NCBI GenBank assembly: GCA_016782315.1
Contig: JADDOQ010000002.1
Span: 1 to 56,682, forward strand
Length of the DNA: 56,682 nt
Source of the DNA: Nitrososphaeraceae archaeon
Lineage (GTDB): Archaea > Thermoproteota > Nitrososphaeria > Nitrososphaerales > Nitrososphaeraceae
Reading direction: 5' to 3'
A model generated the notes under the pieces. It ran no database searches, was not told the origin of the DNA, and was given only the letters and a program-made list of their open reading frames with translations. Shown here one piece after another: positions 20,929 to 31,312 of this stretch. The position numbers and the translations under genes were made by a program. The first letter of the stretch is position 1. Each line of letters starts with the position of its first letter.

Positions 20929-21885
20929 TTGGTCAAGAAATCTAATGATTATCCATGTATCCAAGTATCCAATTTAAGAAAAGAATATGGAGTGAAAAAA
21001 ACAGCGCTGGATGGAATATCATTTAATGTAGATTATGGAAAGGTGTTTGGATTCCTTGGCCCCAATGGGGCTGGGAAAAGCACAACCATAAAAATTCTTA
21101 CCACATTGCTAAACCCATCTTCAGGGAATGTTATTATTTTTGGTAAAAACATTACAAATCAAGCGTCAGAAATCAGAAAGAAAATAGGCGTAGTATCACA
21201 ACAACCAAGTTCTGAAAACAATCTAACAGTTGAAAGAGCACTCGATCTGTACGGATTGTTATGGGGAATTAAAGGAAATAGGAGATATGACAAAGTAAGT
21301 GAAATTATTGATGCCTTTGATCTTCAAGAAATCCGAAAGACAAAAAATGACGAGCTATCGATAGGTCAAAGAAGAAGGGTTCAGGTTGCAAGGGAATTTA
21401 TGCACGACATGGAATTGCTTTTCCTTGATGAACCCACAGTTGGTTTAGATCCCTCTGCTCGCAGGATGCTTTTAGACTATATTAAAAAGCAGGTAAAATC
21501 TGGACTAACAGTATTTTTTACAACACACATAATGGAAGAGGCAGAATATTTATGCGACGAATTAGCTATCATTAACAGAGGAAGGATTATTGCTTTTGAT
21601 ACACCTGATGGCCTAAAGCACAAATATAGTGATGACAACATTATTGACCTGAAGGTAAAGGATATTACTGCTGAGTCGATCCTGCCAAGGATAAACAAAA
21701 TTGCGTATGGCTCTAAAATAGAGATTAATGGGATCAACGGTTTTAAGATAAAATCGTTTAATTCCCAACAAATTCTGACTAAAATAATGGAGGAATTTTC
21801 AAAAAACAATATAAAAATTGAAAGCATCACAATTGAGTCTGCTTCTTTGGAAGAGGTGTTCTTAAATATGGTAAACAGTAAATAA
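20929..21885 (+). CDS. ABC transporter ATP-binding protein (DrrA-like)
   Basis: 318 aa; Walker A GPNGAGKSTT, signature LSIGQRRRVQVA, Walker B LLFLDEPTVGLDP; non-ATG start. Confidence 0.93.
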   Translation: MVKKSNDYPCIQVSNLRKEYGVKKTALDGISFNVDYGKVFGFLGPNGAGKSTTIKILTTLLNPSSGNVIIFGKNITNQASEIRKKIGVVSQQPSSENNLTVERALDLYGLLWGIKGNRRYDKVSEIIDAFDLQEIRKTKNDELSIGQRRRVQVAREFMHDMELLFLDEPTVGLDPSARRMLLDYIKKQVKSGLTVFFTTHIMEEAEYLCDELAIINRGRIIAFDTPDGLKHKYSDDNIIDLKVKDITAESILPRINKIAYGSKIEINGINGFKIKSFNSQQILTKIMEEFSKNNIKIESITIESASLEEVFLNMVNSK

Positions 21886-21913
21886 TGGGATCATTTAGTT
21901 TCAGAGCATTTTG

Positions 21914-22684
21914 TTATGCTTTTACCCTCAACATGGAAATAGCCGCAATAAAAAAAGCTATAGACGACAAAATAGAGATAACTACAACTTCCACAACAAC
22001 AAAATCAGTGATCTGTGAATATATTCCCGCTCTTGTTATATCAACTATATACGTTAAAGGATTTATGTAAAAGGCTGTCCTAAGAGGTTCGGTTACACCT
22101 TCTGCAGGATAAAACGTAGAACTTGCGAACGCAAAAAACAAAAAAATACCGTTACTTATCACATTAAAACCTTCGCTGCTTTTTAATCTAGTGGATATTA
22201 TAACGGTAAAAGAACCGAAAAAAATGGAGCCGATGATTATGGCAAAAATTGTATAAGGTATACTCCACAATGTAGGATTAGCACTACCCAACATGGTTGG
22301 TAATCCCACTAGTAGGATTAATAATGCACTTGCCAATCCCATAATCATAATAGTCACAAGATTGCTGATTATATACTGGAGTTTGGTAAAAGGCATTACA
22401 AGTAATTGTTGAAACATCCCATTCCTTTTATCATTCCAGATAATGCTTCCAGCTACAGTGCTGCTGTTCATAACATTAAAACCAATCATTCCTACCGCTA
22501 AATATGAAGGATATGAAACAAAAATATCGCCCAATCGTATACCCTGGTTTCCAATTAAAGCAGAGTAAGAATACCCAGAAATGAAAATATAAAAAATCGG
22601 GAAGACAACCTGCCATATCAAAAACACCTTGTCAACTGAAGCTACCAAATTCCTGTACGTCAGCCTTAAAATTTCAATAATCAA
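21914..22684 (-). CDS. ABC-2 type transporter permease (DrrB-like)
   Basis: 256 aa multi-TM; IWQVVFPIFYIFISGYSYSALIG...GSIIWNDKRNGMFQQLLVMPFTK. Confidence 0.88.
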   Translation of the reverse strand: MIIEILRLTYRNLVASVDKVFLIWQVVFPIFYIFISGYSYSALIGNQGIRLGDIFVSYPSYLAVGMIGFNVMNSSTVAGSIIWNDKRNGMFQQLLVMPFTKLQYIISNLVTIMIMGLASALLILLVGLPTMLGSANPTLWSIPYTIFAIIIGSIFFGSFTVIISTRLKSSEGFNVISNGIFLFFAFASSTFYPAEGVTEPLRTAFYINPLTYIVDITRAGIYSQITDFVVVEVVVISILSSIAFFIAAISMLRVKA

Positions 22685-23503
22685 TATTTACCAAGAGTTA
22701 TTATTTTTGTCATATTTATTATATCGCTATTTTTCTACTTTCAACAAATTATAAAATTAATCTTATCTTAAACCACCATTTATAATAGCATATTAAAATT
22801 TGTTCCCTATAATATGAATAACAAAGAGAACACAAGATGAAGACTAAGGCAGGCTTTGAGAAAAAGATAGAGAACAGAATTAGAATTAGAAATTTCCCAC
22901 CTTGTATGAAGTTTTTTCAATATCCCTGTTTAGATGAGTTATCATTTGGTAAGTATTAAAGCCATAACCAAACTATAAAACTAGATGATTTTTTTTGCAG
23001 GTGCTTTAGAAGCATTCCTGATAGAAGGTCACATACACCCAAAGTGCATATAAAGTCCAATTTATGCAATGACGTAATATAGCACCACCTTTGTCTCAGT
23101 TTTATTAGGTATTTTCTAATTATCTTTTAAGATTGCAATTACAATTTTTTTAGTAATTTTCACTCCATTAAGGTAAGAAATGCAATAAGCAAAAGTAAAC
23201 CTCAATAAACCCCCATAGAGAAATTAATTGTGTAATTCTCGGAATTTGATAAAGAAAGGTGAGAACATTAATGCTAGGTTTTATTTAATGGATTGTTTTT
23301 CAATTAGCAAATCATAAAGTTAAATTATAATTGATGAGTTTATTTTGCCACATAGTGACATGAGATTACTATTTCCATACCTAATTGTAATTTTGATTCA
23401 TCAAAACGTCAGCAAAATATGATCCCATGCTTGTAGGATAGAATTTTTGGCGCTTTGACTATATACTTATCCGAATAATATAAATCTCAACAGTTGGAAA
23501 TAG

Positions 23504-23848
23504 ATGTATAATATGTCTTATGTATCAGATGATCGAAACTACACCGATCCAACCCAATCAGGAATTGGCTCAACAACGGAGAGAGCAGGGGATCTGACTG
23601 GAGAACCCCCTGTAAATGAGGCCACCAATAGAGATGTTGCGGCTAAAATGGCAAATCTTCTTGAGGGATTACAATTCCCAGCAACCAAGGATGAGATAAA
23701 GAGTCATATAAACAGAAAGTCCCCATCAATGGGAAATAGAATCAATGATGTATTTGAGGCCGTTCAAAACAACCTTGAAGACGGGATCAAATATGATAGC
23801 GTTTATGCGGTAGAGATGGCGACAGGGTTGGTCGAAAAAAAAGAATAA
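23504..23848 (+). CDS. DUF2795-like protein
   Basis: 114 aa; LLEGLQFPATKDEIKSHINRKSPSMGNRINDVFEAVQNNLEDGIKYDSVYAVEMA. Confidence 0.6.
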   Translation: MYNMSYVSDDRNYTDPTQSGIGSTTERAGDLTGEPPVNEATNRDVAAKMANLLEGLQFPATKDEIKSHINRKSPSMGNRINDVFEAVQNNLEDGIKYDSVYAVEMATGLVEKKE

Positions 23849-24200
23849 GAAAAGTCACGTAAAATTCTGATATACGCCAAATTAAAAAGCTAGACGGTAT
23901 GCAAAAGTTCCAGAAACTTTTTTTTATGGCAACTATAACCTATAGTGTATTAAGCATTTCCCATATTTCATATTTAGTATCCCGACTTTGTGTATAATTT
24001 TAGGAGATCGGTTTTCCTTAATTCAATTTTGTTAATAGAAGTAGCAGCATATTGCAAAATCGTATTAATTTAATCACCTATTAAAGATAATATTATTAAA
24101 AATGGGAACAATTAAAGCCTTTAGATTATCTCTTCTTATGGTAATACTTTGTCAATATCAAAAAAAAAGGTATCTGATTCTATATAATATATAATATATA

Positions 24201-25432
24201 ATGGGGATGTACATCATTTTCCATGTGGCTGTACCTATTGAGCAAATACTACAAGATTTAGCAGTTATAATGATAATAGCGTCGGCAATGACGCTGGTTT
24301 TCTACAGATTAAGGCAACCAATCGTGATAGGATTCATAATCGCAGGAGTCATAATCGGACCCCATACCCCCCCCTTAGTTTGATTCATAATGACGAGGTT
24401 CTCAATCTGTTTGCAGAACTTGGAGTAATATTATTACTTTTCACTGTCGGAATGGAGTTTCCCATACAAAAACTAAAGAAAATAGGAAAAAAAGCCACTA
24501 TCATTGCTGTTAGTGAGGCTTTTGGAACTTTGATTGTTGGTTTTTCTACCGCACAGGCTTTAGGACTTGGCTTTTATGACAGCCTGTTTTTGGCTTTGGC
24601 AATTTCAGTAACAAGCACCGTTATCGTAATGAGAGTGTTGGGTGAATTGCACATGATGAAAGACGAATCCGCCCAGTTAATTTTGGGGACTGCAATAATT
24701 GAAGACATCATTGTCATATCATTGCTTGCGATCTTTCAATCTTCAGGAACAAGTGGCAATATTTCTATAAATGAAATCATGATTTCAATTGGAATAACAA
24801 TTGCATTTATTGTTGGGGTTTTGGCAATAGGCTCAAAAACCATACCTCGGTTGATTGATGTTATTGCAAGAACCAATCACCATGATGTATTGATTGTTGC
24901 TGCAGTGGGGGTAGCTTTTGCTCTTGCATTTGTCTCATCCCAGCTGGGAATATCTGTCGCTGCTGGTGCGTTTTTTGCAGGAGTTCTTATCGCCGAATCA
25001 AAATCTCACTCAGTTACAAGTGTTTTGGCTACGCCAGTTAAAGACATTTTTGCAGCCATGTTCTTTGTGTCGGTTGGTGCCTTAATGGACTTTAAACTGA
25101 TGCCCGTATTTATAGTCCCGGCAATAGTATTGATTGCTGTTTCCATCAGTGCTAAATTCATCACAGTGTTTCTTTCATCAAGAGCCCAGCGCATAGACAA
25201 AATAACCTCAGTTCGCACCGCCGTTGGTTTATCATCATCTGGTGGGGAATTGGCACTGGTTGTAGCAAAGGGCGGAAGCGATACCGGAGCAACCAGTTCC
25301 ATAGTGTTGCCCATGGTGGGAACTATGACCATCATCACCACGTTTCTCTCCCCGTATGTTATAAAATATGGATGGAAAATTGCTCAACGATTCAAAGAAA
25401 AATCAAAAAAACAACGACAACAACAGCAATAA
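24201..25432 (+). pseudogene. KefB-type monovalent cation/proton antiporter (CPA2), split by a frameshift
   Basis: ORF 24201-24383 ends ...GPHTPPLV*; ORF 24380-25432 continues IHNDEVLNLFAELGVILLLFTVGMEF. Joining at the C8 tract (24367-24374) with one extra C gives GPHTPPLSLIHNDEVLNLFAELG. Confidence 0.88.
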
Positions 25433-25537
25433 CCACATCTGATAATAATAATGATCCCAACAGAAAAAGCAGATAATTTTGCTATAGCATAATGGGGTGT
25501 TTTTGCATTTACATTCACTTAAACCTTAACAAGCGGT

Positions 25538-25897
25538 TTAAACATCAGTTGAACCATAGCGGGTATAGTACTGTTTCAAACATATCGCAAACCCCACATG
25601 TCCGCAATCATCTGCTTCACAATTCTTGCACCATGGAATGCAATCTCTGAAAACAACAGTTACATCTTTTAGCAGATCGCCATCATAAAAAATTATATAT
25701 TTGTCTTTCAAAATGCATTTAACGACAATTGGAGAATCTGCTGATTTGTTATCTTCCGTCGACGATAGCCACTTCATAAAAGCCATTGTCCCAATATCTA
25801 AATAAGTAGATGAAATTGGTCTGTCGAGTGTTAGTTTGGATTTTCTAGACAATATTACCTTATCTTTCCTTTCCAAGTATAACATCTTCAAATACAC
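25538..25897 (-). CDS. Hypothetical protein with C-terminal Cys/His cluster
   Basis: 119 aa; IPWCKNCEADDCGHVGFAICLKQYY. Confidence 0.6.
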   Translation of the reverse strand: MYLKMLYLERKDKVILSRKSKLTLDRPISSTYLDIGTMAFMKWLSSTEDNKSADSPIVVKCILKDKYIIFYDGDLLKDVTVVFRDCIPWCKNCEADDCGHVGFAICLKQYYTRYGSTDV

Positions 25898-26080
25898 TAT
25901 TAAGGGTATCTGTTAAACATACCTGAAAAATACTTTGTTGCGGTATTGGAAAACATGTTGGAAAACACCATATCATCTGTTTTTATAATGTTAGTGGAAT
26001 TAAATCATTATATTGGTTGGCGTAAAAGACAATCTACACACAATAGTCACAAAATAACTACATATTCTTAAATTCGATAG

Positions 26081-26884
26081 TTGTACAGTAATAGTTATAA
26101 TATTTTGACTGCAATTAATATTATGAATTTAACAATTGTTATCTTTTTTGCCATATTTTATCTTATTGGCACAAGTTTATCATTTGTACCTGTTTTTGGT
26201 CATGCGAGTCCTATTACTTATAACCCCAAACCCAATCAAATAATTAATTCAAAGCAACTGCTTCCGAATGATGTAACCATCACTTTTACAGAGAGTCCCG
26301 AACCGAGAGCAAGTAGCTTAAAAGTTATGGGCCCAAATAATGAACTGATAGATAATAATGATTTAAAAGTGTTGGAGTCAAGTAAATCTCTTTCTATTTC
26401 ACTTGATAAACCCAAAGTAATACCAGGAATTTATACAGTAAATTGGTTAGTTTTATCAAAAGCCGATGGTCACATCACCAAAGGCTCCTATGCATTTACG
26501 TTAGCTGAGAGCGGACAAAACCAAAACCAAAACCGACAACCAGCCACCAATGCCTCGTCAGAGTATTCCAAAAATATTACAGCTGATAATGTTATCTTAA
26601 ACTTTGATATATCACCATTTAAAGTAGGTCAAAACACATTCAATATTCAAGTTTCATATGTGAATGGTACAGCGGTTGAAAACATCAGGGACGTGTTTTT
26701 GGAATTTAACAATCCTGCTAAAAATTTAGGACCTATTGTTGATGTAATGGATAAGATAGAACCAGGAAAATACACTTCTACAGGGAGCTTCTTAAGTCAA
26801 GAAGGTGACTGGGAGATTAAAACAACAGCTCAAAGAATAGGAGAATATGACATAAATCAATTGATTAATGTGAATGTGACCTAG
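26081..26884 (+). CDS. Secreted CopC-domain protein with C-terminal YtkA-like domain
   Basis: 267 aa; signal peptide then HASPITYNPKPNQIINSKQLLPNDVTITFTESPEPRASSLKV...PGIYTVNWLVLSKADGHITKGSYAFTL (CopC); C-term DVMDKIEPGKYTSTGSFLSQEGDWEI (YtkA-like). Confidence 0.82.
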   Translation: MYSNSYNILTAINIMNLTIVIFFAIFYLIGTSLSFVPVFGHASPITYNPKPNQIINSKQLLPNDVTITFTESPEPRASSLKVMGPNNELIDNNDLKVLESSKSLSISLDKPKVIPGIYTVNWLVLSKADGHITKGSYAFTLAESGQNQNQNRQPATNASSEYSKNITADNVILNFDISPFKVGQNTFNIQVSYVNGTAVENIRDVFLEFNNPAKNLGPIVDVMDKIEPGKYTSTGSFLSQEGDWEIKTTAQRIGEYDINQLINVNVT

Positions 26885-27245
26885 ATTTAAGTTTTAGAAA
26901 AAACCAATCAATATTATGCATGTTTTAGGAAAGAGAAAAACGATAATGCGAATTACGGATGACTCACATCTTTTCTTACAGAGTTTTTGTTCCTTAACTT
27001 TTTGATATGATGCGAGCATAATCCAATTTTTAGTGACAAAATCGTGATTCAAAGAAAATTACAGTCCTCTAAAAGTATCTCCCTCTGTCTATTGCCCTAA
27101 TTCCAATTATTATCAAGATTGATAATAGCCTACTTCAATTAAAAAAAGTTTTTTAAACAGTTACTCAATATAGAATTGCAAACCCACTAGTAGCCAACAA
27201 ATCCAAAAAGATGCAACTTTTTCAAAATACAGTTTTAATTTAAAA

Positions 27246-28037
27246 CTACTTATTTAACCTTGATTCCAAGTCTTCAATTTTTTTTCTGATCTCTTTAATT
27301 TCTACCAAAATCTCTTTCTGTGTAACAGGGGTTGTAATTGTGTTTTCTATTTGCTTATATGCATCTTCTGATTTCTTCACAATTACTGCAACAAATATAT
27401 TGATTACAACAAATGTTCCAATCATGATAAAGCTTACAAAATAAATTACATATAACGGATTAACATTTGTTACATCAGACATTATTTCCACCCAGCCCTC
27501 CAAGGTCAATATTTGAAACAATGTTAAAATAGACCTTGGCAATGTTCCCCAGTTTTCTGCATCTACACTGTTAAACAGGTTATAGCCTGCAATACCATAG
27601 ATAAAGAAAATAAGAGACAGTAGCAGGAAAACATTTACCATACTTGGTAAAGATTTGATAAGTGTCATTACTACAACGGACATCTCCCTATATCGATTTG
27701 TCAAACGAACAACTCTTAACAGTCTAATTAACCTAGCTACGGTGGTGTAACCCCCAGAAAGAGGTAAAAGCGATACCACGATGATTGAAAAGTCCAAAAT
27801 ATTCCACCCATTTCTGAAATATTTTAACATATTGGGATAAGATGAGAATATCTTTAATGCAGCTTCAATTATAAAAATTGACAATACAAACGCGTTAATC
27901 AAATCAAACAGAAAAATATAATTTTTTAGTTCAGAAATTGTTTCTAATACCAATACTGCTGCTTGTACTAAAATAATTGCGGTGATGAAATTATTAAACA
28001 CACCATGATTGACTAATTTTTTTATCATAGCAGACAT
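27246..28037 (-). CDS. Single-domain voltage-gated cation channel (BacNav/Cav-like, 6 TM)
   Basis: 263 aa; S4 TTVARLIRLLRVVRLTNRYREM, pore ILTLFQILTLEGWVEIMSDV, S6 YFVSFIMIGTFVVINIFVAVIV, C-term coiled coil. Confidence 0.92.
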   Translation of the reverse strand: MSAMIKKLVNHGVFNNFITAIILVQAAVLVLETISELKNYIFLFDLINAFVLSIFIIEAALKIFSSYPNMLKYFRNGWNILDFSIIVVSLLPLSGGYTTVARLIRLLRVVRLTNRYREMSVVVMTLIKSLPSMVNVFLLLSLIFFIYGIAGYNLFNSVDAENWGTLPRSILTLFQILTLEGWVEIMSDVTNVNPLYVIYFVSFIMIGTFVVINIFVAVIVKKSEDAYKQIENTITTPVTQKEILVEIKEIRKKIEDLESRLNK

Positions 28038-28148
28038 TTTCTTAATCCTTTGTTTTATTGGGATAATATCTTTAACTCTATTTGGCCTTCTGTTAATCTT
28101 GAATACTCACGCAGAAAGATATAGACAATAAAAACAGTCAATTAAAAT

Positions 28149-30278
28149 TTATGGTTCTCTAATATTTTCAATTGCCTCCAGTAGCGCTTCGTTTTCTATT
28201 GGCTTGCGAAGAAACAAATTGTTAGGTATAATTTCACGGTTATTGTCTGGACTGATTTCGCCAGCAGTGAGAAAACAAACTTTCACTTTGTCATCCATTT
28301 TTCTTATTTCGTCATAAAGTTCAAAGCCACTCATATGTGGCATTTTTATATCTAGGAGTATCAGGTTGTATATGTTTTTTTTGTATTCTTTTAGTGCATC
28401 TAACGGATTACTAAATGCATTAACAATACACCCATTCTCTTCTAAAACTTTTTTTAGTGTTATGTTAATATCAAGATCATCATCTACTAATAATATCTTC
28501 TTGATATCGCCATATTTTGAAAACTCGGGATGAATAAACTTCATAATGTTTTTTTGCTCCTTTGGAATGTGAAAATAATCAAATGGTTTCAAAGACTGTT
28601 CATTAAATATTGGAAGAGTAAAGTAAAAGGTAACACCTTTTCCATTTTCATTATCCTCAAACCACAACTTGCCCCCATGTGATTCAATAATATTCTTTGA
28701 TATGAATAGCCCCAAGCCAGTCCCACCGTAAGAGCCTGTAGCAAATTTTTCAAACAGTTTTTTCCTTAATTCCGCATTTATACCAGAACCTTGATCCCGT
28801 ACGCTGATAATAACAAATCTTTGTTTTTCATTTTGGTGGTGGGTTTTTTGATGTTGTAAACCGTCCTCATCATCTTCAATTATTTTTAGATCTATATGGA
28901 TAAATTTTATGCCCTCTTCTGCCTCCCCGATACTTGATTTATTTGCATTACTCAAAAGGTTCGACAATACTTGGCTGATTCGGGTTTTGTCGGCTTCTAC
29001 AATGATTGGATCATAGTTATGGGTTTGCCCCTTGGCTTTGTAAATTAATTTCACAGAAGGCAACAATTCCCCCGCCCCCCTTATGCCGCCATTCTCAAAA
29101 TCAGAAATAGTGCTTGAAACAACATCACAAATATTGAACTTTTCTACCTTTAGGTTCAAGGTGTTACTTTCTATTTTCGATACATCCAAAATGTCTTCAG
29201 CAAGACGTTGCAGTTTTTTTGCATTTCTATAAATCACTTCAGCCATCTTTCGGTTATCCGATCCTTTGTCGTTAGAAGAAACTAACATATCGGATAATCC
29301 TATTATGGGTTGAATAGGGGTTCGTAATTCATGAGCGGCCACATTTATAAACTCCTTTTGCATTTTTCCCGATTCTTTCAGCTTTTCATTTTGAACCCTC
29401 ACGTGATCACTGCTTTTTTTTAGTTCAACATTGTATTGCAAACTAGATACAGCAAGAGCCACAATATTAACAAAATATGCCGCATCCTTGAGTACATGTG
29501 CCATATTGTGCGCAGTATCAAAAGATGTTGCAGAGTATGACATAATTATCTGGGAAAATATATCTAACGTGAGATAACCGACTAATCCCTTATAGAAAAG
29601 ATCCTTTTGTTTGTACAATTGCTTTTTATAGAAAAAGAACAAAGCAACTGAAAATAATATAAGGGGTGGAATTTCATAAGGCCTGTGCAAAGAGTAATCA
29701 TCTATTACACTTGCGGGCAAGATCAGGAAAATAGAGGCCAAAGCAATCCCAATAGAAAACAAAGAGAGAAGTATTAGATAATACAGTATTCTTTTTTGTA
29801 ACTTCTTGTTTGCCTTTTTTTGCTCAATTTGCTCTTCTTCTGATTGGCATAGTTCGCTTTCCCATTTTGACAAAGTCGAATATTTTATTATTGCGATGGC
29901 CAATAGGGTGCTTAGAAATATCCTCCCTGCAAACCAGGTTTGCGGAATAAAATACTTAATGAACATGGGGTCGCTGATTGCAACATAGGATATTATTACG
30001 TGTAGCAAATCAATTAGGGCACTAACAAGAAAACCCATTCCTATGAAAAGACTAAAGACATCATTTAACGTGCGGGCACGCGAAATATAATAAAACGACA
30101 AAACCACACCAAATACCACTGCAAATAACTCTATGTAGAAATGATGAACTGTGGATGTTACCCAAAGGTAAGGATTAGCGGCAAAAAAGGCAATTATTGT
30201 TAAAGGGATTGCGGGCAGAATGGTATATTTAAAAATAATTTCATGTTTATGATAAAGAGATGAAAAATTAAGAGACAA
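28149..30278 (-). CDS. Hybrid sensor histidine kinase (MASE3-like TM sensor + HisKA + HATPase + receiver)
   Basis: 709 aa; TM N-terminus (…VHHFYIELFAVVFGVVLSFYYISRARTLNDVFSLFIGMGFLVSALIDLLHV…), EFINVAAHELRTPIQPIIGLSDML, GTGLGLFISKNIIESHGG, receiver KKILLVDDDLDI...LILLDIKMPHMSGFELY. Confidence 0.92.
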   Translation of the reverse strand: MSLNFSSLYHKHEIIFKYTILPAIPLTIIAFFAANPYLWVTSTVHHFYIELFAVVFGVVLSFYYISRARTLNDVFSLFIGMGFLVSALIDLLHVIISYVAISDPMFIKYFIPQTWFAGRIFLSTLLAIAIIKYSTLSKWESELCQSEEEQIEQKKANKKLQKRILYYLILLSLFSIGIALASIFLILPASVIDDYSLHRPYEIPPLILFSVALFFFYKKQLYKQKDLFYKGLVGYLTLDIFSQIIMSYSATSFDTAHNMAHVLKDAAYFVNIVALAVSSLQYNVELKKSSDHVRVQNEKLKESGKMQKEFINVAAHELRTPIQPIIGLSDMLVSSNDKGSDNRKMAEVIYRNAKKLQRLAEDILDVSKIESNTLNLKVEKFNICDVVSSTISDFENGGIRGAGELLPSVKLIYKAKGQTHNYDPIIVEADKTRISQVLSNLLSNANKSSIGEAEEGIKFIHIDLKIIEDDEDGLQHQKTHHQNEKQRFVIISVRDQGSGINAELRKKLFEKFATGSYGGTGLGLFISKNIIESHGGKLWFEDNENGKGVTFYFTLPIFNEQSLKPFDYFHIPKEQKNIMKFIHPEFSKYGDIKKILLVDDDLDINITLKKVLEENGCIVNAFSNPLDALKEYKKNIYNLILLDIKMPHMSGFELYDEIRKMDDKVKVCFLTAGEISPDNNREIIPNNLFLRKPIENEALLEAIENIREP

Positions 30279-30854
30279 TTGACAACTGCTGTTTTAACCC
30301 ATATCTCCCGAAAAACGGAGTCCGAGACAAATATAATAAAAGTGCGATCAGAAGGAGAGATAAATAAATCATAATATAATAAGCCATATTAAGAATGCAT
30401 GGAAAACCATCAATGGTCATTCTTGATAATGGGTTGTTTATCATGTTATTGGCTATTAATAACACACACATTATCGTAGGATATAAAAATTTCTGATGTT
30501 TTTTACAATTATTGGCAACATTAACTTAATAGCAATTATCATAAGATCCATTATTATGACAAAATTAAATAGTATTTTGCAAACAAAGCACAATAATATA
30601 AACAATTTAATTAATTTAAATTAATGAGGGTTAGGAAATTGACATATTGTTTACGGATAATCAATGAATTCACAAATAAACACCATCCAAAGACGAATCA
30701 TTAAAAACACAATGTCTGTAAATGCCATAATATCATGTCCTATCGCGCAAGATTATTCCGTCACAAATAGCATCAAGTAAATGAAATAATCATCGTAATA
30801 TGGGTCAATTTCAACATATCAAAAGGCAACTATTAATGCTAATCATTATTACAC

Positions 30855-30875
30855 AATGTTACACTGCGTAACATT
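30855..30875. promoter_or_regulatory. Operator-like inverted repeat AATGTTAC-N5-GTAACATT
   Basis: Perfect 8-bp arms, 5-nt spacer, about 25-30 nt upstream of the ORF 30904-31125 start. Confidence 0.4.
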
Positions 30876-30903
30876 TTTAATTATGTTGTGGCTATCTACA
30901 TGA

Positions 30904-31125
30904 ATGGAGAGCATTATAACTTCCATTAGACAATTGCTTGATGAATTAGAAGAAAAGATACAAATGATTCCTAAGGATCAGCAAATCCACAACTCTAAAT
31001 ATAAAGACATTGATGCAAACAGTCAGGATGATATCAAAGAGTATGTTAAAGAATTAATCAGGGAAATAAACAATCTAAAGGAAAACAAAAACAATCGAAA
31101 TAAGGATATCCAATATGGTGAATAG
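30904..31125 (+). CDS. Small coiled-coil hypothetical protein
   Basis: 73 aa charged helical ORF. Confidence 0.5.
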   Translation: MESIITSIRQLLDELEEKIQMIPKDQQIHNSKYKDIDANSQDDIKEYVKELIREINNLKENKNNRNKDIQYGE

Positions 31126-31312
31126 GCAAACAAGTTATCAACAACACATATCCGCCATTAGGAAAAACTTTGTTTGACTATATGAAATTAAAGGAAAACA
31201 AATTATTGAGACAAATAAACTCAAATGAAAGAGGTCCATAACAATAGTAAAACACCATTTGCTCTCTATAACATACAATATTTCGGCTCTCAATAAATAA
31301 TGTTGGTCTTAT

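Noticed and set aside
26518-26544. ACAAAACCAAAACCAAAACC short repeat
   Set aside because: Encodes an NQNQN linker inside the CopC gene; a coding low-complexity tract, not a CRISPR or mobile repeat.
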